Assembly: GCF_019977315.1 (NCBI RefSeq) | Contig: NZ_AP024652.1 | Coordinates: 2,356,001 to 2,420,000, forward strand | DNA from: Arthrobacter sp. StoSoilB22 | GTDB lineage: Bacteria > Actinomycetota > Actinomycetes > Actinomycetales > Micrococcaceae | DNA: 64,000 nucleotides | Reading direction: 5' to 3' | In this document: one piece after another, positions 15,469 to 24,645 of the stretch | How positions within the stretch are numbered: the first letter of the stretch is position 1 | How the letters are laid out: each line of letters begins with the position of its first letter | Made by a program: the position numbers and the translations under genes | The notes under the pieces: model-generated | The model's database searches: none | Seen by the model: the letters and a program-made list of their open reading frames with translations, nothing else | What the model was told of the DNA's origin: nothing

Positions 15469-17148
15469 ATGGTGAAAGTTCCAGTCTTGCGTACGGGCAA
15501 GGTAGCGGCACCCCAGGGTGCGGACCGTGCCTCAGCGCATTCAGTCTTTCCAGCAAAAACTGCCATCGTCGACGTCAATCCGCCGGCGTCTCCCTGGATT
15601 GACAAGTCCGTTGCTGCACAACGGGCTGAAAAGGCGGGACTGGCGGCACCAAGATCCGAGGTCACCCTGGATTTCGTGCCGTCAGTCACCCGCAGAGCGC
15701 CAAAAGTTAAGCCCACTGCCCGGGGCGGCGACGATTGGGCGCACTCCCTGACCAACAGTCTCCGCATGACAGACACCGCGTTGGTCGCTGCTGCGGTCTT
15801 CGCCGGCTTTGTTCTCAACACCGATGGCCTGTCCCTTTCCGCCCAAAGCCCTGGCTACTCACGGCACCTGGTATTGGGGCTGATACTTGGACTCCTTTGG
15901 TTGGGTTCGCTGGAGGTCTACCGCACCCGCGATCCTAAGGTCCTTGGCGTTGGGCCGGAGGAATACAAGCGCGTTCTGTCAGCCAGTTTCCGCGTCTTTG
16001 GTTTCCTGGGCATTGTGGCCGTGGTTTTCCGTATTGATGCCGTGAGTTCATTTGTCATCGTTTCCTTGCCGCTTGGCCTGGTGGCGCTCACCGGCAGCAG
16101 GTGGAGTTTCCGCCGATGGCTGAGTCACGAGAAGTCCCGTGGACGCTGCCTTTCCCGTGCAATCGTTGTTGGCGAACCCCAGGATGTCCGGTACGTCATC
16201 AAACAGATCAACCGAAAGTCCGGCACCGCCTACGACATCCTCGGAGCATGCCTCCCGGGCGCCCGTCGCGGTGCGGTCCTGAAGGTTGACGAACGTCGCG
16301 TCCCCGTCCTGTCATCGATCTACGGTATTGCCGACACCGTCCGGCAGACAGGTGCCAACGCGGTCATTGTGGCTGGCCCCGTGCCCGGGGGAAACCAATT
16401 CATTCAGGAGCTCGGATGGCGGCTGGAGGAAAACGCGGCAGAACTTGTCCTCGCGGCCGCCCTGACCAACGTAGCCGGCCCCCGCATCCACTGGCGGCCG
16501 GTGGAGGGACTTCCACTGATGCACGTGGACATCCCGCACTACTCCGGGGGGAAGCACACTCTGAAGAGGTTGATGGACATTACGGTTTCGGCGTCGGCAT
16601 TGCTGGTCCTGTCACCGGTCTTGCTTCTCCTGGCCGCCATAGTTCACCACGACAGCCCCGGGCCTATCCTTTTCCGCCAGGAACGGGTTGGCCGGCGAGG
16701 CAGCACCTTCCACATGCTCAAGTTCCGGTCCATGGTGGTGGACGCCGAATCCCGCTTGGAGGAGCTCACTACCCAGGACGAGGGCGCGGGCGTCCTGTTC
16801 AAGATCCGCGGGGATCCGCGTATCACCCGGTGCGGGCGTTGGATGCGTAAATACTCCCTGGATGAACTGCCCCAGTTCTGGAATGTCCTGGTGGGCAATA
16901 TGAGCTTGGTGGGGCCCCGGCCGCCGCTGGCCAGGGAGGTGAGCGGCTATGAACGCCATACGCACCGCCGGCTCCTCATCAAACCCGGCATCACGGGCCT
17001 GTGGCAGATCAACGGGCGATCCGACCTTCCATGGGACGAGGCCGTTCGACTGGACCTCTACTACGTGGAGAACTGGTCAATAGCGGGAGACCTGATGATC
17101 ATGTGGCGGACTTTCAAGGCAATGATCCAACCGACCGGAGCCTACTAG
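15469..17148 (+). CDS. Polyprenyl-phosphate sugar-1-phosphate transferase (WbaP/WcaJ type)
   Basis: The 559-residue membrane enzyme starts the repeat unit by moving a sugar-1-phosphate from a nucleotide sugar to undecaprenyl phosphate. A basic N-terminal tail of about 95 residues precedes four membrane segments (about 102-117, 134-150, 173-190, 192-209). A CoA-binding-like middle domain and a fifth membrane segment (about 370-392) lead into the catalytic domain with GPILFRQERVGRRG, FRSMVVDAE, KYSLDELPQFWNV and SLVGPRPPL. The sugar specificity cannot be read. A GAAGAAGG site precedes ATG. It is the first gene of the polysaccharide cluster. Confidence 0.93.
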   Translation: MVKVPVLRTGKVAAPQGADRASAHSVFPAKTAIVDVNPPASPWIDKSVAAQRAEKAGLAAPRSEVTLDFVPSVTRRAPKVKPTARGGDDWAHSLTNSLRMTDTALVAAAVFAGFVLNTDGLSLSAQSPGYSRHLVLGLILGLLWLGSLEVYRTRDPKVLGVGPEEYKRVLSASFRVFGFLGIVAVVFRIDAVSSFVIVSLPLGLVALTGSRWSFRRWLSHEKSRGRCLSRAIVVGEPQDVRYVIKQINRKSGTAYDILGACLPGARRGAVLKVDERRVPVLSSIYGIADTVRQTGANAVIVAGPVPGGNQFIQELGWRLEENAAELVLAAALTNVAGPRIHWRPVEGLPLMHVDIPHYSGGKHTLKRLMDITVSASALLVLSPVLLLLAAIVHHDSPGPILFRQERVGRRGSTFHMLKFRSMVVDAESRLEELTTQDEGAGVLFKIRGDPRITRCGRWMRKYSLDELPQFWNVLVGNMSLVGPRPPLAREVSGYERHTHRRLLIKPGITGLWQINGRSDLPWDEAVRLDLYYVENWSIAGDLMIMWRTFKAMIQPTGAY

Positions 17149-17205
17149 CCAAGAGCTGACCAACACCAAACGAATCGCGCTGTCAACACAGAAGCAGAGT
17201 GGGAA

Positions 17206-18315
17206 ATGACCATACGAACCATTCCATCAGGACAATTGAACGGCCACGGGCTATTGCCCAGGCTCCGCATTGCTGTGGTCGGGGCAGGGTACTGGGGCCC
17301 CAATCTTGCCCGGAACCTTAAAGCCAGCCCGGACTGGGATCTTGTTGCCATCTGCGATCTCGACGTCGAGCGGGGCCTCAAGCTCGCGGAGACAGTGGGC
17401 GGGGTGGCCGTCGTCGAATCCCTGGACGAGCTGTTGGATACCTACAATCTGGATGCCGTAGCCGTAGCGACTCCCGCGCATACCCACCATGGAGTGGTGA
17501 TGACAGCCCTGCGCGCAGGCAAACACGTCCTGGTGGAGAAGCCACTTGCCGACAGCCGCACCAAGGGCTTGGAAATGGTGGAAGAGGCAAAGGCGCGGGG
17601 ATTGGTCCTCATGGCAGACCACACCTACTGTTTCACCCCAGCGGTCCTCAAGATTCAGGAGCTGGTAGCCAGTGGCGCCTTGGGCGACATCCTGTATGTC
17701 GACTCCGTCCGCATCAACCTCGGCCTCGTCCAACCGGATGTCAACGTTTTCTGGGACCTGGCACCGCATGACCTGTCCATCCTGGACTTCGTCCTGCCCG
17801 GCGGGCTGCATCCCACGGAGATTTCCGCCCACGGCGCGGATCCGCTGGGAACCGGCAGGGACTGCGTTGGACACCTGACCTTCGGTCTGCCCAACGACGC
17901 CATGGTCCATATCCACGTGAACTGGCTCAGTCCCACCAAAATCCGGCAAATGATCATCGGAGGGTCAAAGAGGACCCTTGTGTGGGACGACCTCAACCCC
18001 CAGCAGCGCCTCAGCGTCTACGACCGCGGGGTCAGCCTGGAGCACCAACCCAGGTCTGCCGCAGACAAACGAACCTCAGCTATTTCCTACCGGCTGGGGG
18101 ACACATGGTCCCCGGCCCTGCAGGAACGGGAACCCCTGGGCCAAGTAGTAAGCGAACTTGCCTCCTCCATCCGCAACCGGACAACACCACGGACCAGCGG
18201 TGAATCCGGGCTCCGCGTCCTGTCTGTGCTCGAAGCCGTCACCCGAAGCTTGAGCACTGACGGACAATCAACCATTGTCGCCGGGAATGAAGTCTCCCTC
18301 CAGGTTGTACGGTGA
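17206..18315 (+). CDS. Gfo/Idh/MocA family sugar dehydrogenase
   Basis: The 369-residue NAD(P)-dependent oxidoreductase has the Rossmann motif VGAGYWGPN (25-33) and the family EKP motif in HVLVEKPLAD (Lys about 112). In polysaccharide clusters such proteins (WlbA/WbpB-like) oxidise C3 of a UDP-amino-sugar before transamination. The downstream aminotransferase and acetyltransferase fit that role (inference). The gene ends in a 4-nt GTGA overlap with the epimerase, the first of eight such junctions. Confidence 0.88.
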   Translation: MTIRTIPSGQLNGHGLLPRLRIAVVGAGYWGPNLARNLKASPDWDLVAICDLDVERGLKLAETVGGVAVVESLDELLDTYNLDAVAVATPAHTHHGVVMTALRAGKHVLVEKPLADSRTKGLEMVEEAKARGLVLMADHTYCFTPAVLKIQELVASGALGDILYVDSVRINLGLVQPDVNVFWDLAPHDLSILDFVLPGGLHPTEISAHGADPLGTGRDCVGHLTFGLPNDAMVHIHVNWLSPTKIRQMIIGGSKRTLVWDDLNPQQRLSVYDRGVSLEHQPRSAADKRTSAISYRLGDTWSPALQEREPLGQVVSELASSIRNRTTPRTSGESGLRVLSVLEAVTRSLSTDGQSTIVAGNEVSLQVVR

Positions 18316-19331
18316 AAGAGCTTCCAGGAGCACACGTGCTGGTTACCGGAGGCGCCGGGACCATCGGATCGACGCTGGTTGACCAGCTGCTCGACGCCGG
18401 CGCGGCGCACGTGGACGTGCTCGACAACCTGGTCCGGGGCCGCCGCGCAAACCTCGGCGAAGCCCTCGCCACTGGCCGGGTGCAGCTGATCGAAGGCGAC
18501 CTGCGCGACCGCGACCTCGTCCACGACCTTACCAGGGGCAAGGACCTCCTCTTCCATCAAGCGGCCATCCGCATCACCCAATGCGCGGAAGAACCACGGC
18601 TTGCTTTGGAAGTCCTGGTGGACGGGACCTTCAACGTCTACGAGGCTGCTGCAACACACAAAGTGGACAAACTGATCTCAGCATCAAGTGCCTCCGTTTA
18701 CGGCATGGCCGAGGCATTTCCCACCAAGGAAACCCACCATCATCACAACAACGACACCTTCTACGGCGCGGCAAAGTCCTTCAACGAAGGAATGGCCCGG
18801 AGTTTCCGCGCCATGTCAGGCCTGAACTACGTCCTCCTGAGGTACTTCAACGTCTACGGGCCCCGCATGGACGTCCACGGCCTCTACACCGAAGTCCTGG
18901 TTCGCTGGATGGAGCGAATAGTCGATGGCCTGCCCCCTGTGATTTTCGGCAGCGGAGACCAAACCATGGACTTCATCCATACCGAGGACGTTGCCAGAGC
19001 CAATGTCCTCGCCGCCCTCAGCGAAGTACGCGAAGGCGTCTACAACGTAGCCAGCGGTACCGAAACCAGCCTGGCGGAACTGGCTCAAACGCTGCTCAAA
19101 GTCATGGACTCACCCCTTGATGTGGAACACGGCCCGGAACGGGCTGTCAACGGAGTTGCCAGACGCCTCGCAGACGTCACGGCAGCACGCGAGGACCTGG
19201 GCTTCGAGGCCGCCATAGCGTTGGAAGACGGGCTGCGCTCGCTGGTCTCCTGGTGGCGTCCGCTGCGGGAAGAGATCGCCGCAGGCCGCGCGGTAGCCCG
19301 CCCCACGGCTCCGGCAGTGGGTGTGCGATGA
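18312..19331 (+). CDS. NAD-dependent epimerase/dehydratase (extended SDR)
   Basis: The 339-residue nucleotide-sugar epimerase/dehydratase has TGGAGTIG (12-19), a catalytic Ser region SASSASVYG and the YxxxK pair Tyr151/Lys155 (FYGAAK). It resembles UDP-glucose/UDP-GlcNAc epimerases and 4,6-dehydratases. The exact reaction is not resolved. A natural His4 run (ETHHHHNND) precedes the catalytic Tyr. The GTG start overlaps the previous stop by 4 nt, and its own stop overlaps the aminotransferase start by 4 nt. Confidence 0.9.
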   Translation: MKELPGAHVLVTGGAGTIGSTLVDQLLDAGAAHVDVLDNLVRGRRANLGEALATGRVQLIEGDLRDRDLVHDLTRGKDLLFHQAAIRITQCAEEPRLALEVLVDGTFNVYEAAATHKVDKLISASSASVYGMAEAFPTKETHHHHNNDTFYGAAKSFNEGMARSFRAMSGLNYVLLRYFNVYGPRMDVHGLYTEVLVRWMERIVDGLPPVIFGSGDQTMDFIHTEDVARANVLAALSEVREGVYNVASGTETSLAELAQTLLKVMDSPLDVEHGPERAVNGVARRLADVTAAREDLGFEAAIALEDGLRSLVSWWRPLREEIAAGRAVARPTAPAVGVR

Positions 19332-20491
19332 CTATCTCCGAAACCCAGCTGGGCCGTATTGATGTCATGAAGCCATGGCTGGGCGAGGCAGAGGCGCAGG
19401 CGCTTGCTGAAGTCGTCGCCTCCGGCTGGGTAGCCCAAGGCCCCAAGGTGCGGGAATTCGAGGACGCTTTTGCAGCTGGCCAGCATGCCGGATTCGCCAT
19501 CGCAACCTCGAGTTGTACCTCCGCACTGCACCTGGCCCTTGTTGTTGCCGGCGTAGGAGCCGGTGACGACGTCGTGGTGCCGTCCTTCTCCTTCATTGCT
19601 ACCGCCAATGCTGCTGCATACGTCGGCGCCAGGCCAATTTTTGCCGATGTCGATCTTCATACAGGCTGCGTCACCGCTGCGACCATCAAAGCTGCACTGA
19701 CTCCTGCCACCAAAGCGGTCATAGCCGTTGACCAGGGCGGAGTCCCGGTTGACTTGGAACCCATCCGGGCACTCTGCGATCCTCTCGGAATCATTGTGGT
19801 GGAGGACGCGGCGTGCGCCATCGGCTCCCTCTACCGCGGACAACCGGTGGGTTCCACCGCGGAGCTGTCAGCGTGGTCATTCCACCCGCGGAAAATCCTC
19901 ACCACCGGAGAGGGCGGCATGCTCACCACTGCGCGCCAGGACTTCGGTGACAGGGCACGGCGACTTCGTGAACATGCAATGAGCGTTTCCGCCGCCGACC
20001 GGCACGCCAGCCTCCTCGCCGCCCCGGAGGAGTACCTCGAAATCGGGTTCAACTACCGCATGACCGATCTTCAGGCCGCCGTCGGAATCGTCCAACTCAG
20101 CCGCCTCGAAGCGGTTGTCCGGCGTCGCCGCGAACTCGCAGCGACCTACGCCCAAGCCTTTGCCGGCGTGGAAGGTCTCCGCCTGGTGAGCGATCCGGAG
20201 TACGGCATGAGCAACTTCCAGTCGTGCTGGCTTGAGGTGGGCCCGGCCTTCCCCGTCGGACGCGAGGTTCTGATGGCACATTTGGCCTCGGACGGGATAT
20301 CTGCCCGTCGCGGGATCATGGCCGCGCACCGGCAACCTGCCTATGCAGGCGCCGATACAGGTGCCGCTGAACTGGGAGTCACTGAATGGTTGTCCGACCA
20401 CACCCTGATCCTCCCGCTTTACCACGAACTTGCACTGCACGACCAAGTTAGGGTCATCGACTCCGTACTGCGCGCGGCGGGACAGCCATGA
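19328..20491 (+). CDS. DegT/DnrJ/EryC1/StrS sugar aminotransferase
   Basis: The 387-residue PLP enzyme transfers an amino group to a keto-sugar nucleotide. The PLP-binding Lys is Lys189 in HPRKILTTGEGG, with EDAACAIGS upstream (Asp stacking on the PLP pyridine) and the SSCTSALHLAL phosphate-binding loop. ATG overlaps the epimerase stop (ATGA). The longer reading frame upstream is rejected because it would lie inside the epimerase gene. It is followed at once by a NeuD/PglD-type acyltransferase, the usual partner that acylates the new amine. Confidence 0.93.
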   Translation: MTISETQLGRIDVMKPWLGEAEAQALAEVVASGWVAQGPKVREFEDAFAAGQHAGFAIATSSCTSALHLALVVAGVGAGDDVVVPSFSFIATANAAAYVGARPIFADVDLHTGCVTAATIKAALTPATKAVIAVDQGGVPVDLEPIRALCDPLGIIVVEDAACAIGSLYRGQPVGSTAELSAWSFHPRKILTTGEGGMLTTARQDFGDRARRLREHAMSVSAADRHASLLAAPEEYLEIGFNYRMTDLQAAVGIVQLSRLEAVVRRRRELAATYAQAFAGVEGLRLVSDPEYGMSNFQSCWLEVGPAFPVGREVLMAHLASDGISARRGIMAAHRQPAYAGADTGAAELGVTEWLSDHTLILPLYHELALHDQVRVIDSVLRAAGQP

Positions 20492-21150
20492 GCGAGCTAC
20501 TTCTCATTGCTGCAAGCGGCCTCGCCCGGGAGGTGCTTGCCATGGTCCGCAGCAGCGGGCCGTTCGACGTCGTAGGGATCCTGGACGACGACGAGGACAA
20601 GCTGGGCCGCGTCGTGGACGGCGCCCACGTGCTCGGTCCGATCCGTGAGGCCATGAATTACCCCCACGCATTGCTGCTGATTTGCATTGGAACGGGGAGC
20701 GGCCGGGAAAGCGTCGTGCTGAGGCTCCGTGCTTTGGGCTTGGCTGAAGACCGCTATGCCACGGCGATAGATCCGTCGGTGCATGTTCCCGAGGGCTGCG
20801 TGATTGGCCGGGGAAGCATCATCCTCGCCCACGTGAGCATGACGGCGTCCGTGACCATCGGCAACCATGTTGTTGCCATGCCGGGGGTTACCTTCACCCA
20901 CGACGACGTGATCGGCGACTATGCCACGTTGGCCTCCGGCGTCTCGCTCGGAGGAAACGTCCACATCGGCAGGGCGGCATACCTCGGAATGAACGCCAGT
21001 GTCCGCGAGCGCCTGAGCATTGGGGCGAAAGCGACCATCGGCATGGGGGCCGCTGTCCTTGCCGATGTTCCTGAGGATGAAACCTGGGCGGGTGTGCCGG
21101 CCCGGGTGATTCGGCGGGGTAATTCTCCTGAGCTGGAGGGCGTGAAATGA
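20488..21150 (+). CDS. Sugar O/N-acyltransferase, NeuD/PglD type
   Basis: The 220-residue protein has a short N-terminal Rossmann-like region (LLLIAASGLAREVLAM) that binds the sugar nucleotide and a C-terminal left-handed beta-helix of hexapeptide repeats (IGRGSIILAHVSM, VTIGNHVVAMPG, VHIGRAAYLGMN). This is the PglD/NeuD layout, in which acetyl-CoA donates to an amino group of the sugar. It overlaps its neighbours by 4 nt on both sides. Confidence 0.92.
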   Translation: MSELLLIAASGLAREVLAMVRSSGPFDVVGILDDDEDKLGRVVDGAHVLGPIREAMNYPHALLLICIGTGSGRESVVLRLRALGLAEDRYATAIDPSVHVPEGCVIGRGSIILAHVSMTASVTIGNHVVAMPGVTFTHDDVIGDYATLASGVSLGGNVHIGRAAYLGMNASVRERLSIGAKATIGMGAAVLADVPEDETWAGVPARVIRRGNSPELEGVK

Positions 21151-22220
21151 AAGTGATGCGGCCCAGGCCCCTGGTGAACCGGCCGACGGTGACGGTGGTG
21201 ATTCCCTGCTACAACTACGGGCGGTATCTGCCGGAGGCTGTCAATAGTGCGTTGTCGCAGGAGATGGTGGAAGTGGACGTCATCGTGGTCGATGACGCGT
21301 CCACGGATGGCAGCGCAGCGATCGCGTGGGGGCTTGCCGCAGCGGATCCCCGGGTTTCGGTGGTCCATCATGGGCAGAACCAAGGGCATATTGCCACTTA
21401 CAACGACGGACTTTCCAGGGCCCGGGGCCGTTACGTGACGCTGCTTTCGGCCGATGATGTGATCGCTCCCGGTGCACTGGGGCGTGCTGTGGCTTTGATG
21501 GAGGCCAACCCGAACGTGGGGATGGTTTATGGGTTGCCGAAGGACTTCGTTGATCAGCCCCCGCCTGTTGCCTTGCATGGGCGCACCACGTGGACGGTGT
21601 GGGAGGGTAGCCGGTGGCTCGCACTTGCGTGTGCCCGCGGACGGAATTTCATTCTGTCCCCCGAGGTGGTAATGCGGACCGAGACGGTGTTGAGTGTTGG
21701 CGCTTACAGTGCCTCGCTGCCACATTCGGGGGACTTGGAGTATTGGTTGCGTGCGGCTGCTTCCTGGGATGTTGGGCGGGTCAACGGGCCGGTGCAGGCT
21801 TTCTACCGGGTTCATGGGAACAACATGCACCAAACGGAGTTCGCTGCGGCGGCGGTGGACCTCCAGCATCGGCTTGAGGCCTTCCGGGTTCTTGAAGATG
21901 TCCGTTTTCCGATTACGTCAGAAAAGCGGGTTCGCCAGTTGCGGCGGGCCAAGGGTGCGCTCAGCAAGGAAGCCTCGCATTTGGGGGCAAGGGAAGTCAT
22001 CCGTGGCGGCTCGCTGGAAACTGCCATTGAGTTGCGTAAGTTCATTGAGTGTCTGCAGGATGTCCCGGGGAATGTCCATAGGGCGAACGCGCTTCAGGCC
22101 AGGATCACACGTGTCTCACGTGGCGGTCGGCCACGGCCGGCAACGAGTGCTGCCGAGTTTGTCCGGAGCCAGCTTGAGCGCGTCCGCTGGCGTTTGTGGG
22201 CCATGACAGGAATTTCATGA
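21147..22220 (+). CDS. Family 2 glycosyltransferase
   Basis: The 357-residue inverting GT-A transferase has PTVTVVIPCYNYGRYL at the N-terminus, VIVVDDASTDGS as the nucleotide-binding Asp pair and SADD as the metal-binding motif, plus a long helical C-terminus without membrane segments. Donor and acceptor are unknown. Codon use here and in the next gene is visibly richer in G/T third positions than in the genes before it. ATGA overlaps on both sides. Confidence 0.9.
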   Translation: MKVMRPRPLVNRPTVTVVIPCYNYGRYLPEAVNSALSQEMVEVDVIVVDDASTDGSAAIAWGLAAADPRVSVVHHGQNQGHIATYNDGLSRARGRYVTLLSADDVIAPGALGRAVALMEANPNVGMVYGLPKDFVDQPPPVALHGRTTWTVWEGSRWLALACARGRNFILSPEVVMRTETVLSVGAYSASLPHSGDLEYWLRAAASWDVGRVNGPVQAFYRVHGNNMHQTEFAAAAVDLQHRLEAFRVLEDVRFPITSEKRVRQLRRAKGALSKEASHLGAREVIRGGSLETAIELRKFIECLQDVPGNVHRANALQARITRVSRGGRPRPATSAAEFVRSQLERVRWRLWAMTGIS

Positions 22221-23713
22221 CGACCGGTAGCGGTGCGGACCGCACTCTGGGCGCCCGGTCCGCGAGCGCCACGCTGTGGGGCGGGGTCAACATGGCCCTC
22301 GGCAGGATCGTCCAATTCGCCACCACCATCATCGTGGCCCGGATGATTGCGCCCGAGCATTTCGGTGCCCTGGCCGTGGCTATTGTGGTGCAAACCATCG
22401 CCACGAACATGGCAGAGCTGGGTGCTACAGCGGCGTTGGCCAGGGGCAACGGGGATCCGGACAGGATCGGACCAACTGTTTTCTCCATTTCTTTGGTGAC
22501 CAGCGCAGTGATGACTGCCGGAGCCGTGCTCCTGGCTCCTGCTTTGGCTGCAGCTTTTGACGACCCCGCGGCGACTCCAGTGATCCAGGTACTCTCTTTG
22601 ACCATCCTGTTCCAAGGTATTGGTGCTGTTCCGTCCACCATGGTGTGGCGTGAGTTCCTGCAGAAGCCGCGGGTTGTCGTTGACGTTGGCAGTGTGGCGG
22701 TAGTGCTGGTGCTCGTTGTTCCCATGGCGCTGGATGGGTGGGGGGCCATGGCGCTGGCCTGGTCCAGGGTGGGCGGCCAGTTCTTCGCCATGGTTGGGTA
22801 TTGGGTCATCACGCCAAGGAGGTATGCCCCCGGCTTTGACCGCGCGGTGGCCAAGGAGGTCCTGCGCCTGGGCATGCCGTTGGCCATGGCCAACCTGGTG
22901 GTGTTTGTGACCCTCAACATGGATTACCTCCTCATTGGCCGAATGTTGGACCCGGCCGCCCTGGGTCTTTATCTGTTGGCCTTCAATTTGGCCGGTCTTC
23001 CGAGCTCGGTGATCACGGCAGTCATCCGTGCCACCGCGGTGCCCACTTTCGGCAGGCTATTCGCCGAGGGCACCCTTGGGGAATTGGCGGGGCGGTTTGT
23101 TGCGGGGGTCTCGTATTGCGCGTTCCCTATCTCGGCGATGATCATCGCACTTGCAGAGCCGCTGATGGTCACAGCCTACGGACAAGCGTGGGCGCCTGCA
23201 GGCATCGCGCTGGCGACCCTCGGCGTTTTTGGGGCCGCACGGATTCTTGTGGAACTCTTTGCCGACTTGAGCGTGGGTGCAGGGAGGACTGTATGGCTCT
23301 TTTGGGTCCAGGTGGCGTGGCTTGTTGCCCTCACACCCGCACTGTATTTCAGTATCCGGTGGTGGGGGATTGCCGGCGCCGGCGTGGCCCACGCGGCTGT
23401 TGCCTGCCTGATTGTCATACCTATGTACGTCATGGTTCTTGCGTCAGTGCTGGGCGTCCGCGCCGGGGAGTTGTTGCGTGGAAGTATTGCCCCTCTTGCG
23501 GCGGCCGTGGTTGCGGGATCCTCGGCCCGGATCGCCACGTTCAGCATCACGGACCCTGTGATGGCACTCGTGTTGGGATGCTGCTTGGGCGGATTCGTTT
23601 ATGCCCTGCTGACGTTCCGGCAGGGCAAAGTACTCCTGCGGACAGTGCGTGGCCTGCTCCGTAAAGGCCAACCCCTGCCCGGGAACACGCCAGCGATGGA
23701 GGGTCGGTCATGA
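22217..23713 (+). CDS. Oligosaccharide flippase (Wzx type)
   Basis: The 498-residue, almost wholly hydrophobic protein has about 12-14 membrane segments and the polysaccharide-transporter N-terminus GARSASATLWGGVNMALGRI. Wzx-type flippases turn the lipid-linked repeat unit from the inner to the outer face. ATG 22217 is the start that overlaps the previous stop by 4 nt. The earlier in-frame ATG at 22196 would add a polar stretch and overlap more. Confidence 0.92.
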   Translation: MTTGSGADRTLGARSASATLWGGVNMALGRIVQFATTIIVARMIAPEHFGALAVAIVVQTIATNMAELGATAALARGNGDPDRIGPTVFSISLVTSAVMTAGAVLLAPALAAAFDDPAATPVIQVLSLTILFQGIGAVPSTMVWREFLQKPRVVVDVGSVAVVLVLVVPMALDGWGAMALAWSRVGGQFFAMVGYWVITPRRYAPGFDRAVAKEVLRLGMPLAMANLVVFVTLNMDYLLIGRMLDPAALGLYLLAFNLAGLPSSVITAVIRATAVPTFGRLFAEGTLGELAGRFVAGVSYCAFPISAMIIALAEPLMVTAYGQAWAPAGIALATLGVFGAARILVELFADLSVGAGRTVWLFWVQVAWLVALTPALYFSIRWWGIAGAGVAHAAVACLIVIPMYVMVLASVLGVRAGELLRGSIAPLAAAVVAGSSARIATFSITDPVMALVLGCCLGGFVYALLTFRQGKVLLRTVRGLLRKGQPLPGNTPAMEGRS

Positions 23714-24645
23714 TTCCGAACCTGCCGATCATGGGTCCAGGCCCGGTTCCAGGTGCCGATCTGGCAGTGGTTACCCCGAGCTATTTGCCTGACCGGGAGT
23801 TGTGCTTGGACCTGAACCGATCCGTCCTTGAGATGACTGCGCCCGGCGTCACTCACCACATCATCGTGCCGGATCATGACCTCCATGCTTTCGCCGGCCT
23901 TGGCGGGCCCAGGACAGAGGTGCACGGTGCCCGGGAATTTCTTCCGCGGTCTTTCACCAGGCTCCCGGGAGTCAATGTATGGATCAATTCCGCCCGCCCC
24001 TGGCCGCCGATCCGCGGCTGGATCGTCCAACAAATCATCAAACTGGCCGTAGTTGCGAGGCTTAATGTTGACGGGGCGTTGCTTCTGGACTCCGACAGCA
24101 TCCTTATACGCGAGACAACCCTCGATACATTCCGCAAGGACGGTCGAGTGACTCTGTACCGCGCTCCCGGTGCCGTTGATCACACCCTTCCAGGGCACAG
24201 ACTCTGGCATGTAACGGCACGCCGGCTCCTTGGCCTTGCGCCCCCACCGGCCTCCGACTTGGCGGACTACATTTGCTGGCCGTGCCTATGGGAGCCCGCT
24301 GTAGTGAGAAACATGCTTCAGCACATCCAAAATGTCACGGGTAGGGACTGGCCCACAGCAGTGGGAGCACAACTGCATTTTTCCGAAATGATGTTGTATG
24401 GCCTCTACGTAGATGAAGTCTCCGGCGGAACGGTCCCGGCCGTCAGCGAAATGCTGGGGATTGTCCACACCGCCGAGGTACCCCTGAGCCAGGCAGAAAT
24501 CGAACGCCTCCTCAGCGGGGCAACCCAAAACAAGAATGTGGTGATGCTCTCCGCCAAGGCCGGGATACCGCTGGACGTGCGCAGGCGTGCGCTGCGGTCG
24601 TACCTTGACTCCTCGCTCGGGTCCGAACGGGGTGATCTCCAGTGA
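23710..24645 (+). CDS. DUF6492 family protein, possible glycosyltransferase
   Basis: The 311-residue soluble protein has the look of a GT-A fold: DLAVVTPSYLPDRELC at the N-terminus and LLLDSDSILI (about 123-132) resembling the DxD metal/nucleotide motif. It belongs with DUF6492 proteins found in surface polysaccharide loci. Its activity is unproven, and a glycosyltransferase role is the best inference. ATGA overlaps on the left, GTGA on the right. Confidence 0.72.
   Translation: MIPNLPIMGPGPVPGADLAVVTPSYLPDRELCLDLNRSVLEMTAPGVTHHIIVPDHDLHAFAGLGGPRTEVHGAREFLPRSFTRLPGVNVWINSARPWPPIRGWIVQQIIKLAVVARLNVDGALLLDSDSILIRETTLDTFRKDGRVTLYRAPGAVDHTLPGHRLWHVTARRLLGLAPPPASDLADYICWPCLWEPAVVRNMLQHIQNVTGRDWPTAVGAQLHFSEMMLYGLYVDEVSGGTVPAVSEMLGIVHTAEVPLSQAEIERLLSGATQNKNVVMLSAKAGIPLDVRRRALRSYLDSSLGSERGDLQ

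Noticed and set aside
18738..18749. Run of four His codons in the epimerase as a possible engineered tag
   Set aside because: It is internal, near the catalytic Tyr, and polar His/Asn residues are normal here in this family.
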